DNA from: Laburnicola sp. R22_1
Taxonomy: Eukaryota > Ascomycota > Dothideomycetes > Pleosporales > Didymosphaeriaceae
NCBI GenBank assembly: GCA_014281115.1
Contig: JACONQ010000001.1
Location: 4,278,001 to 4,342,000, forward strand
Reading direction: 5' to 3'
DNA length: 64,000 bases
The position numbers and the translations under genes are program-made. Shown in pieces: positions 49,997-62,372 of the stretch (position 1 is the first letter of the stretch; the number at the start of each line of letters is the position of its first letter). The notes under the pieces were generated by a model. It was not told the origin of the DNA, did no database searches, and worked only from the letters and a program-made list of their open reading frames with translations.

Positions 49997-51159
49997 ATTG
50001 AAGATCTTTGTTGTGTAGAGATTCTAACTAACGTCGAGTCCGCACTATACACAGAGAGGAGTAAAATAGGAGACACTATAACCTAGTACCTAGTATATAA
50101 TAATAGTAACAAAATATACACAAAATAATAATAATTTTATTATTAGTATTTTATATAATAGTATTATTAATAGTAGTTAATAAATAGTTTGCTATTTAGC
50201 ATAAGTAAGTTATATATTATCTGTTAACTAGTAGACTATTAGAGAGCTATAGTAGAGCATAGAATTATAACTATAGTTTGCTATATATATATTATATAAG
50301 TCTACCTCTTATAATATCTATAATGTCTAAAAATTCTTTCTCTTTAATATACACAACACTAAGTCTTTTAAATTTAATTCTTTAATATATAGAGTAAGCT
50401 AGCTTTCTAGTGTTCTAAGATTAAGTTATTTAATACCTACGGTTAGATAGCTGCTAGAGAATTTAAAAGTAGCATAGATAACTAGCTAGATAATATTAGC
50501 TATCTAGCCTACTTACTATAAAGTATAGTTAAAGTAGGCCTACTAGAAGACTAGATTCATTTTATTATTCTAAAAGTTATAACTAATAATTTATTTAGGC
50601 TATATACTATTTTAATACAACTCTAGATTCTTAAGTATAAGGCTATCTCTTTATATAAAGGCTTAAGTAATAATATAATAATATTTATATAATAATAATA
50701 CCTCCTTGCTATTAAATTATTAGTAAGGCTAAAGAATAGTCTAAGATATAGTAGTATGTAACTATTAGAGAAAAAGAAAGTATTTCTTATATATTGCTAG
50801 AGCGCGCGCGCATAGCTATAGTAAAAGAAGCTCTTAGTAGTAGTTCAGATTTTGTAGGCGTAGAAAGATAATAAAAAGTAAAGGTAGTAGCGTAATAAGG
50901 ATAAGGGTAACTAGTAGCAGGTGGAGTATAGAGGAGATAGGCAGTAGTAAGGTCCTAGGGAGTAGTATATAGCTTGCTAGTTATAAGGGAAGATCTACTA
51001 TAGAAAAGTAATAAAATAGTTAGGTTAATTACTATTATAATTATTATTATTATTATAGCAAAAAGTATTATTAAAGAAATTATTAATTACGTAACACGGT
51101 GGTTAGTTAAATAGCTGGCCCAGGATCACGTAATATTAGGAATTAACCCTAGGGAAGAA
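49997..51159 (+). mobile_element. RepD copy D6, complete, abutting A14
   Basis: Constant end TTGAAGATCTTTGTTGTG on the left; right end CCTAGGGAAGAA. I could not find its own duplication, perhaps because it lies in the low-complexity edge of A14. It belongs to the D3/D4 sub-family. Confidence 0.75.
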
Positions 51160-51249
51160 ATAGTAACTATATATAATAATAGTATTTCTCTATATACGCT
51201 ACTAATATTACTACTTTAAAAGTAAGAATTAAAAAGTTATAATTTATAA

Positions 51250-52469
51250 CTCGGCTTGCCAAACACCTTTTTTAACCTTTTTTTTTTTAGTTTAAGGTTA
51301 AAGTAGGCCACCTTTTTCACAATCTTATTAATAACTAAGCAAAAAGCTCTGCTTTTCTTATTATTAAAGATCTTTGTCGTGTAAAGATTCTAACCAAGAT
51401 TAAGTCCGCACTATACATAGAGAGGAGTAAAATAGGAGGTACTAAAACCTAGTACCTAGTATATAGTAGTAGTAACAAAATATACACAAAATAATAATAA
51501 TTTATTATTAACTTTCTTTATAGTAGTATTGTTAATAGCAGTTAATAGATAGTCTACTATCTAGTATAACTAAGTTATATATTATCTCTTAACTAGTAGA
51601 CTATTAGAAAGCTATAGTAGACTGCGAAGTTACAACTATAGAAGTAGTGTTGGTAATAAAACACTTAACTATAGTTTAGTTATTACACTTACAATCTAGT
51701 AGCTATAGTGTAACTATATTTTACTATACACATACCGTATAAAGTCTGTCTCTTATAATATTAGGGACACCTAGGATACTAAATCTTTATCTCTTATTTA
51801 TTTTATCTAGTAGTGTAATAACTTTCTAGTAATCTAATATTATATCTAATCTAATACCTATAATAATATAGCTATTATTAAATTTAGTTAGGGTATAGAT
51901 AACTACCTAGACAAAGTTAAGAATAATTCCTAGAGATTTAGTATCCTTATATAACTAGAAGGATTATTAAAGGGGCCTTTAGAGCTTATCTTTAAGTACC
52001 TTATTAGTAATATCTATAGACTAATTTACTACGCCTTATACCTTTAGATCCTAAAGTGCAAGGCACTTCTTTAGTACCTAGATATTAGTAGAAACGCAGC
52101 CTTTATAATATAATAATAGTATAATATAGAGATTATACTATAGAAGCTTAAAAATATAACCAAAAATAAAGTTAATAAGGACTATAAGGGCAAGAACTAG
52201 AATAAAGAGGAGAAAGAGTTTATTATAACATATAAGACGCTAAAGACGTAGTAGTAGCATAAGAAGCTTATTAAGGCAGTAGTAATTATCTAGGCTGCTA
52301 TTAAGGCGGGGGATCGCAAGTGATAAGGGTGAGGGTGAGCGGCAGCGGCGGGAGCACGGAGGAGATAGGCGGCGGCGGCGAGGTCCTGGGTGGCGGTAGC
52401 TTTTTTTATTATATTATTTAAGATAAAAGCCTTTGTTATTCTACCCCTAGGTAGATAATTTAAGAACAC
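51250..52469 (-). mobile_element. RepA copy A15, internally deleted, host of D7
   Basis: Only the variable-end signature (TCGGCTTGCCAAACACC..., about 75 bp) and the constant-end 110 bp are present; the middle is missing. D7 sits in the constant-end part. The flanks ATAATTTATAA (51,239-51,249) and ATAATTTAAAA (52,470-52,480) agree at 10 of 11. Confidence 0.7.
51363..52398 (+). mobile_element. RepD copy D7, truncated, inside A15
   Basis: The duplication GCTTTTCTTATT / GCTTTTTTTATT (12 bp, one C/T) lies at 51,351-51,362 and 52,399-52,410. Its right end stops at a GC-rich patch (GGCGGCGGCGGCGAGGTCC), about 200 bp short of full length. A frame readable at about 52,120-52,320 (KLKNITKNKVNKDY, then KEFIITYKTLK) suggests a lost protein; family unknown. 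Confidence 0.8.
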
Positions 52470-52551
52470 ATAATTTAAAAATTATAATTAGAAGTTATAA
52501 ATTATATAATATATATATATAAATTATATTACTTATATTACTTATATAGTT

Positions 52552-53646
52552 AGCTTACCAGATATCTTTTTTAACCTTTTTTAGTTTAAGGTTAAAGTAT
52601 ATTAAGATAGAAGGTTATATATACTACTATATACTGCACCTAATTCTAATTAAAGACTAAGCTTAAATACCTTAATAACTCTATACCCTATAAGCTCCTA
52701 ACCTATATAAGATTCACTTATAGTGTATATAGCCCACCTAGTTTATTGCTACTACCATTATTAGTTATCTGCACTCGCGCTACTATATAGCGTACTTGCT
52801 TAGATAAGCTAACTTAATAGCAATAATAGTAATAATAGCTAGAAGGATTTTGCAAATCTATATAATGCTCTTACTACCATATAGCTTATTAATAAAGACC
52901 TTATTATCTATCTTTTGCCTTCGGTACTAGATTCTATTACTAATAAGGAGTAATTATATCTACTAGTATAGGAATACAATTGTTTTATCTTTAGTAAACT
53001 AGACTAGCTACTAATCTAACTAATAGATAAGGATGGCCTTATAAATAGTTAAGTATACCTGTCCCTTGCGCTAGGTAAGCTTATAGACAGAATAGAACTT
53101 TAGTATAGTTATTATCTAAATAATAGTTATATAGAACTCTAGCGTATACTTTTTAGTGTTGGCAAGTACCTTAGTGTTAGTAAGGCTGCTATTAATACCT
53201 AGATAAATAGTAGGGTAGACAGCTGCAGCAATAATAGAAGATTTATTAAGAATAACCTTAATATAGTAATAGAGTAATAGTGTATCTAGTACGTGTTACC
53301 TTTATCCTACTTATAAGAAATAGTATATATCTAATAATATATTAACTTGTGTTATTTATAATAATTAGGATAGTAAAGAATAGAGATAGATAATTATAGC
53401 GTAGTCGCGCTAAAGTCTTATCCCTCTCCTACTAAAGTTCTAAGTAGCCTCTTTATAAAAAATTTGCTTATAGGAGTAGCACTATACTAAGACTACTAAG
53501 CTTGCTTAGCAGTTTAAATGCGTATTTTTATAACCACTTTTTTACGCTTTTTTAATTACTAAGTAGGGGGCTCTGCATTTTTTATTATGTTATTTGAGAT
53601 AAAAGCCTTTGTCGTGCTACCCCTAGATAGTTAATTTAACGCCACA
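52552..53646 (-). mobile_element. RepA copy A16, complete
   Basis: From TTAGCTTACCAGATATC to TTAACGCCACA. The flanks are too simple to define a duplication. Length about 1.1 kb, as in A4. Confidence 0.7.
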
Positions 53647-54671
53647 TTTTCTATACTATCTAGCTTATACAATTACTAAACCTAAATTATTATATAATAC
53701 TAGAAAATACTATAATACTATTAATAGTATCTAGTATATAATATAGTAATATGCCTAACAAATAATAAATAGCGCTATAGATATTAGTTATATTAGAAAC
53801 CTAAAGATAAGGTAAGAATTTAGCACTAGAATTACTAGAGATATTAGTAAAAAATTAAGTGGTTATAAAAGTAATAGAACTGCTTTTATAGAGAAGGGAA
53901 GTAGTATAATAAATTAATACTTAAAGGCAATATAGCACTATAGTCCTAAAGATAATAATCCTTATCTTTATCGCTAGTTCTAATTAGGCCTACTATATTA
54001 CGCCTACTATATTATAGGTATAGGTAATTTCTAAAATCCTTACGCACTATCTTACCTATAAAGTTTAATTAACTATTTTCTTAACTCTAACTACTAATTC
54101 TTTATATAATCTATATATATTATTATAGAACTCTACTAATATTATAACATTAATAAAGAAAAAATAATACTAATAAGCCTTTACTCCTATAAAAAAAGCC
54201 TACTTCTAAAGTTTTATTATTTAAGTAATAAGAAAATATATTTAAAGAATATTTTATTACTATTTTTATACTTATAAAAATATAGTATAGTACACTTTAG
54301 GCTAAAAACTTTTATTAGAAATTATACGTGCTTAGTATACTTATACTAAGCTTATAGCTAGTAAGAAGCTTAGTATAAAGGTAAAAAAGTATATACTACT
54401 TATTATAAAAGTTATATTAGCTTTAGTACTAGTAAAACTTATTATATATACTAAAAAAACTATTTTTAAAAGTTATAAGGTAAGCTACTAGTATATAGAC
54501 TATTAGCTAAGTAGTAAATAATACTTATTCTCTAATAATACTTATACTAGCTCTAAGAAAAAAAAGAAAGGTAAAACTAGGTAGCTTTTAAATATACTTA
54601 AATAAGCTACTATAGCGCGTATATACTATAATAAGCTACGCTATACTTACTATAAAAAATAGTAGTATAGA
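53647..54671. other. AT-rich degraded sequence next to the gypsy element
   Basis: Contains repeat G copy 2 at 53,925-54,115. A Lys-rich stretch at about 54,560-54,660 (SSKKKKKGKTR in one frame) could be the tail of a transposase, but no catalytic motif supports it. Confidence 0.4.
53925..54115 (+). repeat. Repeat G, copy 2
   Basis: Matches 21,062-21,255 along its length. The doubled AGGCCTAGTATATT of copy 1 is here GGCCTACTATATTACGCC plus a second unit. Confidence 0.6.
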
Positions 54672-54849
54672 TATAAGAGGCTTTAGACTATAAGGTTTAA
54701 GTTGCTAAAGTAAACTTATAAATTTAATAGGGTTTAATAGTAACTCTGGCTATAGACTTATATATATACTCCTGGCTTGGCAGGAGTATAGACCTAGAAC
54801 TCTAAGGCAGCGGGCTAAGTAACTATAGAAGGGCGCCTAGCCTCTTATA
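54672..54849 (-). repeat. 3' LTR of the gypsy chromovirus
   Basis: Ends TATAAG...CTTATA, which are the RIP products expected of TGTAAG...CTTACA. Contains an inverted motif ACTCCTG..CAGGAGT. Differs from the 5' LTR mainly by transitions plus a few transversions near 54,775. Confidence 0.8.
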
Positions 54850-57090
54850 TATTTCCTTCATCCCCACTCCCCCCCCTAAAAAATCCTAGCGTTATATTCT
54901 ATACTCTCTATAGTAGTAGCACTAATCCCCCTTCTGCGCGCCTAAAGTCTTAAGAATAAATCTAATACTGCGTGTACTAGTAATAGTGCTCTAAGTCTCT
55001 ATAAGGTTTTAAGTATATCTTAGCTATAGAGAGCACTAGACTTCTATCCTCTGATCTTTAGTAGGGCAATCTAGTTATTATATTTAACGCGTTTATGTTT
55101 ATATCTCTTAGTTTCTATAGTATAGCTACCTATTTTAGTTAAGAATTTACGCTAGAGTTGTTTGCTCTAGCTAAAGTAAATAAAAAGGTCTTTGCCTTAT
55201 TTCTACTTTTCTCTTCTACTTTACTACTATATCTACAACGCTCTTTACTAATATTACGCTGCACTTCTAATTACTACTCCTACTTTTATACTATTTTTAC
55301 TATCTTCTTTATTATTAATCTCTATTATAGTTAGAGCTAATAAGCAACGCCTTATACTAGCCCTTATAACTCTAAGTAAGTGTCTAAAGTCTAGCTTAAC
55401 TATAACTTAGTATTTCCTATAAAGATTTTAACTTATAGCACTTTTCTTTATAAAAGTAAGCCTTTACTTTCTACTCTAAATTCTTATAGTACTAAAGACC
55501 TTAAGGAGTTTATGCATAATAAGACTATAGAGAACTATTATAGGGTTAGTTCCTTAGTTCTTTTATATTATTTCTTACTAATTCTAAGTAGTTATTTAAG
55601 AACTTAAGCTACAATTAAAAGACCTTTAATTCTATCTATATAATATCTAAGGACTTTGTCTGTACGGCCGCCTATATTTATAAGAAGTCCTACTAGCGCT
55701 ATCTTAAATAGCTTATTCTCTATGCGTAAAGACTTAGAGAAAAAAAGCGTAACTATAAGGCTTATATTATTTATTCTAGTAAGTGCTTAGGCAAGGTATA
55801 ATAATTCTCTAGTAAACTTCTTTCTTACTAACTTATATCTTAGGTCTACGACAGCTTATAAAAGGACTCTACTAAAACTAAGTTTGCTAACCTTATTCTC
55901 AAACATATTCTTTAAAGTAATAATTATACTAGTAAGCCTTTTATTAATCTTTGGTAAGCTTATCTTAAAAAATTTATCTATAAGCATAGCTTTGCTATCT
56001 AGAGTGCTTAAGTTAAGTCCTAAGAAATAGATATTCTAAATAGAGTATAGAGCTTCTATATTAGATTCTTATAATTTAGTAGAATACTTATACTATTCTT
56101 TAAGCTTGTTCTAATAAACTTACTATAAGTCCTAAGTTTTAGAGTTTGTCTTTCTTAGCTAATATTATACTATAGTTGCTTATCTCTTCTACTTTGCCTA
56201 TTCTAGAGCCTCCCTATTAGAATCTAGTTAAGCTTATTCTAGATATTATAAAGACTATCTACACTAGTAAGATATTAAAAGGTTATAAAATTGCTACGCT
56301 TTTAGAGTGTATTAATAGGTTTTTAGGTTTTATAGTAATTACCTCTAATTAAATTACTATTCTTTGCAAAAAGGTTAAAAAAATAAATCTTAATCTTAAT
56401 CTAGATAAGAGTAAGTTTATAAGGGAGAAGTAGTGTTTAAACTTATTTTTCTAGAATATTAGAATTTTTCTATGTTTATATCTAGCCATATTATAGAGAT
56501 TTAGGAGTGTTTTCTTATATCGTCTACAACTTTATAGAAATAGCTAAGCTATAAACTTAGCTTCTTAAATATTTAGTTTCTTTAGTTATATTATATCTAT
56601 TCTCCTTTCTTTATAATATCCTTCTTTAAATAGGCCTTTCTTCTCTTCTTCCTAATCGCCCTACTTTTTATTACTTAGAATCTATATTATTTTATTATAG
56701 GGGGGACAATTCCCCTTTTTTTTACCTACTTATACTAGGACTAACGCTCCTAAATAGTTTATAGTACTTTGTTAAATATTTTTTACTTTTCTAAGTAGAT
56801 TATAGTCTTATTTCTTACTAATCCCTAAGTAATTAGTAAGGGAGGCTAGAGGTTTAGGCTTATCCTAACCTTCCTTTAGTAGAGGCTTTCTAAGTTCTCT
56901 ATTAGGAATGTAACTTCTATACTAAGAGCTACAGCGTATTTATTAGTTTAGAAAGTTCCTATAAAAGTTTATAAATAACTTTCTATTATTACTTTAAAAT
57001 AGGAGGTATATATTTCTTAGCAATCTAATACCTCTATAGTAAAGAGATTTATAGTAAGTTCCTAAGTTAGGTTAGTATTATCTAACTACT
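54850..57090. other. Unassigned 3' region of the gypsy element
   Basis: Lies between the end of pol and the 3' LTR, 2.2 kb and larger than usual for a chromovirus. On the strand opposite to pol a single frame (about 55,646-56,500) can be followed if TAG/TAA/TGA are taken as RIP products, starting near SKDFVCTAAYIYKKSY. No family is recognised and an accidental frame is possible. C-rich CCCCACTCCCCCCCC lies at 54,871-54,888. Confidence 0.4.
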
Positions 57091-60000
57091 TAACTTAATA
57101 AAGTAATCTCCATAGTCCCCCTTTAAATAAATTTCTTAGCTAGAATATCTTCTACAACCTATTCCTCTCCTCCTTTAATAATAATAGTCTCTAGTTTCCT
57201 ATTATCTACAACCTAGCTAGAAAGAGGGTCTTCTCTAGCTAGGCGTAGATAATTTACTAAGAATACTAAGTAAACTCTAAGTAAAATATCTAGTTTTATA
57301 TTATAGGAGTTTACTACTTATATAACTATAAACTTTATATTTTTCTAGTCTAACTTCTTATTAGGATAGGAGTTAGATAGGTAGTCCCTATACTAGAGCT
57401 AAACTTTATCTCCTTTTTTTAATACTAGAGTGTCTCTTTAGTGCTCGTTTACTTACTACTCCTACTTTTATTACAACTTAGCTATTTTAGCTTAAATAAA
57501 TATAACAACATTTTAAAACTTCTATAGTAAAGCTTTACTAGACTTTACTAGTTACAAATCCTACTAGTAATAGTTAATAGCTTCTATTTTTGTGTCTAGC
57601 TTAGCTAGGTCTATATTATATCTATGCTAGAGAACAAATAGTACTACTCTAGTAAAGGTAGCATTTTGCCTATTAATAGCTATTTACACTATATGGTAGT
57701 GTAGGGCCTAATTTTTTTAGTTCTATTATATAAAAGCGTAGAGGTATATCTTAATTATAGAATTTATAAATTCTATAGTGTTATTAGTCTCTAGGTACTT
57801 AAAGAAGAATAATCTCCTTTAAATTTTTATTCTCTTATATAGATGTCTTTAAAAGTCGCTTATAAATTAACCTCTATAGTTAGAGGTTATAGTATTAGAG
57901 AGCTAATAGTAGGCTATAATATAATAGAGAAATACCTCTACTATAGTTTTTACCTTTAAGTCTAGTAGGGAGACTAAGACTATTCCTTTCCTTAGCCTAT
58001 TATACACTACTATTATATTTATATTCCCCCTACTTATAGGGAGCTTAATAATAAAGTTTATAGAAATCTCCTTCTATATTTAGTCTAGAAGAAGGAGAGG
58101 TTTTAGTAGCCCTTATTTTATATCTCTTTATAGCTTAGTTCTTCTATATATATTATAGTTTTTAATAAATTTATAGATAAAATTTAATATCCCTAGAAAG
58201 GAGTATAATCTAGCAACTATTTTATAGGTAATCTCTCTCTCTAGGTGCCTAGATATAGGGGAGTTATAGACTATAGTAACTAGTATTATTTATAAAGGTT
58301 TCTAGTCTAGGATCTATCTTTATTTCTAGTACTAAAAGTAACTAGTATTATTAATATTATATTCTTATATAGCAATCTTTAAGTTTAGAAAGAAGGAGAA
58401 AGTGCGCCTATAGTAAAAAATACACTCTTTTACTTTCCTTAGTATAAAATGTCTTTCTAAGCTATAAGACTATAGTTTATCTAAGTTTAGGTTTACTAAG
58501 AGGTGTGTTTCTAGTCTAAAAAAAACTCTTTTAATAAGTTAAAAGAAAAAGACTAGCGTTTCTTATATTTAGTTTAGCTCTTTTTTTTCTCTAAGGGGGC
58601 TCAGCCTCCTAGGTAGCGCTTATATTGCTAGGGCTATAGATATCTAAAGCCTAATATTCCTATTTTCTAAAGAAACTTTCTTAAGAAGTTAAATTTTATA
58701 GAACTTAACCTAGTTGTCTTTAGTAATAGTAGGCATATCCTATTAGCATTATAAGAGGATATTTGCCCTTAAGTTAATAGTTTCTAGTCTATACTAAAAT
58801 ATTATATTATATTTACTAAAGGTATTAGTCTATTGTATATACCTCTTATCTAACCTTCTAGACTTTATAAAGTATATAAAGTTTTTATAATTAGTATATA
58901 TAAGTGTATAAGAAATAGCCTAGAGTATATTATACTATATTTTAGTTACTTTAATAACTATAAATATCTCTTTATTATAAATTATATAGTTTGCCTTTAT
59001 AGGAGTGTGTTTAGTAAAGAAGTAGGTAATTAGCTTAAGGACTTCTTCTATATTAAACTATAAGAAGTAGACTCTAGAGGCCTAGTCTAAGAAGTTAGTC
59101 TCTAATACTTCTTTCTTTTTAAAATTAAAGTAGGCTAGTATAGGCTTAGTACAAAATATTCTCTTTAGGTAGTTAAAGGCCTACTATTATTTCTGCCCCT
59201 ATAAAAAGAAAGTTTTCTTCCTAGTTAACTTTATTAATAGGAATACTATTTCTAAGAAGTTTTTTATAAATCTCTAGTAGAAGGTAGTAAAATCTAAAAA
59301 CTCTAAACACCCTTTATATCTATAGAAGGGGCCTAATCCTAAATAGTCTTAACTTTCTCTACGTCTATACTAATCCCCTTCCTATACTTTATAATAAATC
59401 TAAGGTATTTAGTCTTAGTAACTATAAACTTATACTTTTTAATATCTAGGTGTAGCTCTATCTTACCTAACTTCTCTACTACCTATTATACTTTGTTCTA
59501 ATAGTCTCTTAAAGATCTACTAGAAAATATAAAAATATTATCTATATAGTTAGAGTAGAAGTTATCTAAGTACTCTTATAAAATATAGTTAATATATCTC
59601 TAAAAGATGCTTAGTATATTAGCTAGTTTAAAGGGGACTACTAACTACTTATATAGCCTAAACTATATTTAGAAAGCTATTTTCTATTTCTTTTCTTTTA
59701 CTATTCTTAATTTATAAAAGGCCTAAATTATATTTAATTTTATTAGCTACTTAGCCTTAGTAAAAAGCTGCAACGTCTCTTTAATAAGAGGAAAAAAATA
59801 GCAGTCCTTCTTTAATAGGGTATTTAACACCCTGTAGTCTATATAAAATTATAGATCTTTTTTAGGTTTTCTCGCAAACAATACTAGTGCTACAGCGCTA
59901 GACTTACTTATCTAAATAAAGCTATAGTTAAGGTACTCTATTAGTTTCTTGCAAAAAACTAGCAGTTTCTCCTTTAATATACTATAGAGAGGCCTAAAGG

Positions 60001-60780
60001 AGATCTCTAGGGTCTCTTTATTCTTCTTAATAAAGGGGATTAAGTAATTAATTTTAGAGCCTTATAATAGGGGAAGTTTATTAGCTTATTTTCTTAAGAA
60101 AACTTCTACCTAGTCTAAAAGCTACTTAGAAAGGTAGTCTCTTAGGTCTACCTTAACTTTTAGGGCTAGGACTTTCTAAATATTCTTAAGGGAGGCAGCA
60201 AAGACTATTAGCCTATTTTTTTCTTTTATATTTCTTCTATTTAAGGTTATACATAATATAGCAAAGACCTTTTAACTAGAAGTAGAAGTTTATTTTCCCT
60301 ACTTATTTCTAATTCTTATATAGGAGGACCCTATATATATAAAGTGTTTCGCTAGGGCTACTAATATAGCGTTCTTCTTTTATTATAGTAAACTAAAAAC
60401 TAGTTTATAGTCCTCCTCCTTCTTATTAATATATACCTATATTGTTTTAACGTGTCACTTAATATCTATCTCTATATAAGTAGCTTTATAGACTAAGGAG
60501 GTTACTTCTCTAAATTCTATTACTTAATAGGGATTATTTAAACTAATACATTATATGTTAGCTTTTCTAGCAAACTTCTTAGATATAAAAGTAGTAGTTA
60601 AATATTCTAAATTAAGTATAGTATACGCAAAGGCAATATTATTAATAAAAGTATTTATAGTAGTTAGTATTAAATCTAGCTATATCTTTTTATATATATT
60701 AAAGTTCTCTTCTAGTTTCTTTATAACCCGCTTTATCTCTTTCCTTTAATAACTTTTAAAGAGGAAAACTAGTTTTCTAA
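57091..60780 (-). pseudogene. Gypsy chromovirus pol relic: protease, RT, integrase, chromodomain
   Basis: Minus strand, order from 60.8 kb down. A protease candidate lies near 60,600-60,640 (TILN.EYLTTTFIS, where a D-x-G is expected). RT active site at 59,537-59,548 reads YIDN followed by IFIFS (normally YxDDxLIFS), preceded by YLDNF. The integrase core has SNYRGQFISDFW at about 57,841-57,882 (SDRG is usual), then a C-terminal KGDKVQL and LDQKN block near 57,400. A tail starting EEYVVEDILA (57,135-57,172) is the entry of a chromodomain, after which the frame is lost. The Asp-to-Asn changes in RT and integrase are RIP-type. The intact polyprotein would copy and integrate the element. Identity is firm; exact ends are not. 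Confidence 0.85.
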
Positions 60781-60859
60781 CTTTACTAAGCTGTTAATAT
60801 TCTTATTACTACTATTTATTTCTTAGGCCTTATTAGCCCTAGCTTACGGTAGGGGTATT

Positions 60860-61750
60860 ATAGCTTAGAGGTAATAATTCTAGATGCTATATCACTTCTT
60901 ACTGTAGTAAAAGCATACTCCTTTCTTATAGCACTTTTTTAACTTCTTTTTAGAGACCTATTTAGCGCGCTTCTTAGTTTTTAGAGAGTTTACTTTAGTA
61001 GTCTTTATAGTACTAGAATATACAAGTTTCTAATTTATAGTGTTAGTAGACTTAGTAGAGAAGAAGACTACTACGTAGAAGGACTTTAATATCTTTATAT
61101 AGTAGATATTCTTTTTAACTATATTAACTCTATTTATAAGTATTATAAGGTCCTAGTTCTTAGAAATATCTAGCATAATTAGCCTATTCTATAAGTCTAT
61201 ATATAAGACTCTCTAGTAAATATTCTTTAAATTCTCCTAGGTATCTTTATTAGCCTTAGTAACTAGGCATATAAAGTTAGTATTAAACTTAGTTAGTAGG
61301 ATTTTATCCTATTAGCTAAGAAATAGCCTATTCTATACTTACTTCTCTACTAACTTATTAGAAAAGCTTATATTTAAGAAACCTTAGAATCTATCTTTTG
61401 AATAGGTTTCTTTCTCTATAAAGACTAGTACTATATCTGCTGCCTTACCTATTAGCCTACTTATAATATAATTAACTATGTTTTCTAAAAGGGAGTAATT
61501 CTTATAGATTTTAGCCTTTATTATATATTTCTAATACTAGTAATTATAATAGCTTTTAGAGAATAACTCTAGATTAGAGAGCTAGGGGTATTAGCGCTCT
61601 AGTAGCGCTTTGCTAGGCGCTAGTGTTACTACTATTATTTAGAAAGGGGCTAAGGGCATAGTTTTTGCTTTAGCATATTGCTTTAATTAGGCGAGTTAAT
61701 TAGCGATTACCTTTAGTAAAGTCTAAAGCTATTTATTAGTATTTGGTTAA
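60860..61750 (-). pseudogene. Gypsy chromovirus gag relic with zinc knuckle
   Basis: Minus strand. A helical retrotransposon-gag region lies at about 61,500-61,100 (LLENIVNYIISRLIGKAADIV, then FNTNFICLV), with RIP stops. It is followed by a Lys-rich stretch and a zinc knuckle at 60,874-60,915. There C-x2-C-x4-H-x4-C is recognisable only if TAY codons at the second Cys, the His and the last Cys are read as RIP products; the first Cys (TGC) survives. The intact protein would package the RNA. The start is not determined. Confidence 0.65.
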
Positions 61751-62372
61751 GCTACTAGTATAACTTAAAGTTGCTTTAAGCTAGCGAGATAGCTTATAAT
61801 TTGCGTTAGCGCGTTTTAAAGGGCGTTTCCTTCTATATTCTAGGCCTCCTCTCTTCTTTAGGTAGGTATTTAGGGCCATATTAACTTTTAGTCTTATAAA
61901 TACTAGTAGACTAGCTTAATCTTCTATATATACTTTATCTTATTATAATCTTCTATATATAGTTTCTTAGTAAAGTTAGTAGTAATATCTACCTTTATAG
62001 CTTCTTACTATTAGAGTTTAGTAACTTATTACGCTAGGTAAAAACAAGGATATTCTTCCTTTTATAAGAAGACTCTAGTGTTTCCTCTATTATATTTGTA
62101 TTTATTTTATAGGGTTAAGAAATCTTAATATCTAACTTAACTACGTATTTATTTGTAGAGTTAAGGAATCTTAATATTCAACTTAACTACTTACTAAAGA
62201 CCTGTCTTAAAGGTACTATAGACTAGGTTATAGCTCTCTGCGCCTCTTAAGGCTAGGGCATAAGGTTATTTAGACGTAAATAAGTGTACTATAACTTCTT
62301 TCTTATATTTATTCTTAGCATAATAGAGCGATCTTATAAGCTCTTTTGTTGTAAGAGGTTAATTAAATTTAA

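Noticed and set aside
54560..54665. Possible Fot1-type transposase tail with zinc knuckle
   Set aside because: Only a Lys-rich stretch is visible. The Cys/His pattern does not fit C-x2-C-x4-H-x4-C even when RIP changes are allowed.
60555..60749. 64-codon plus-strand frame
   Set aside because: Antisense to the protease region of the gypsy element.
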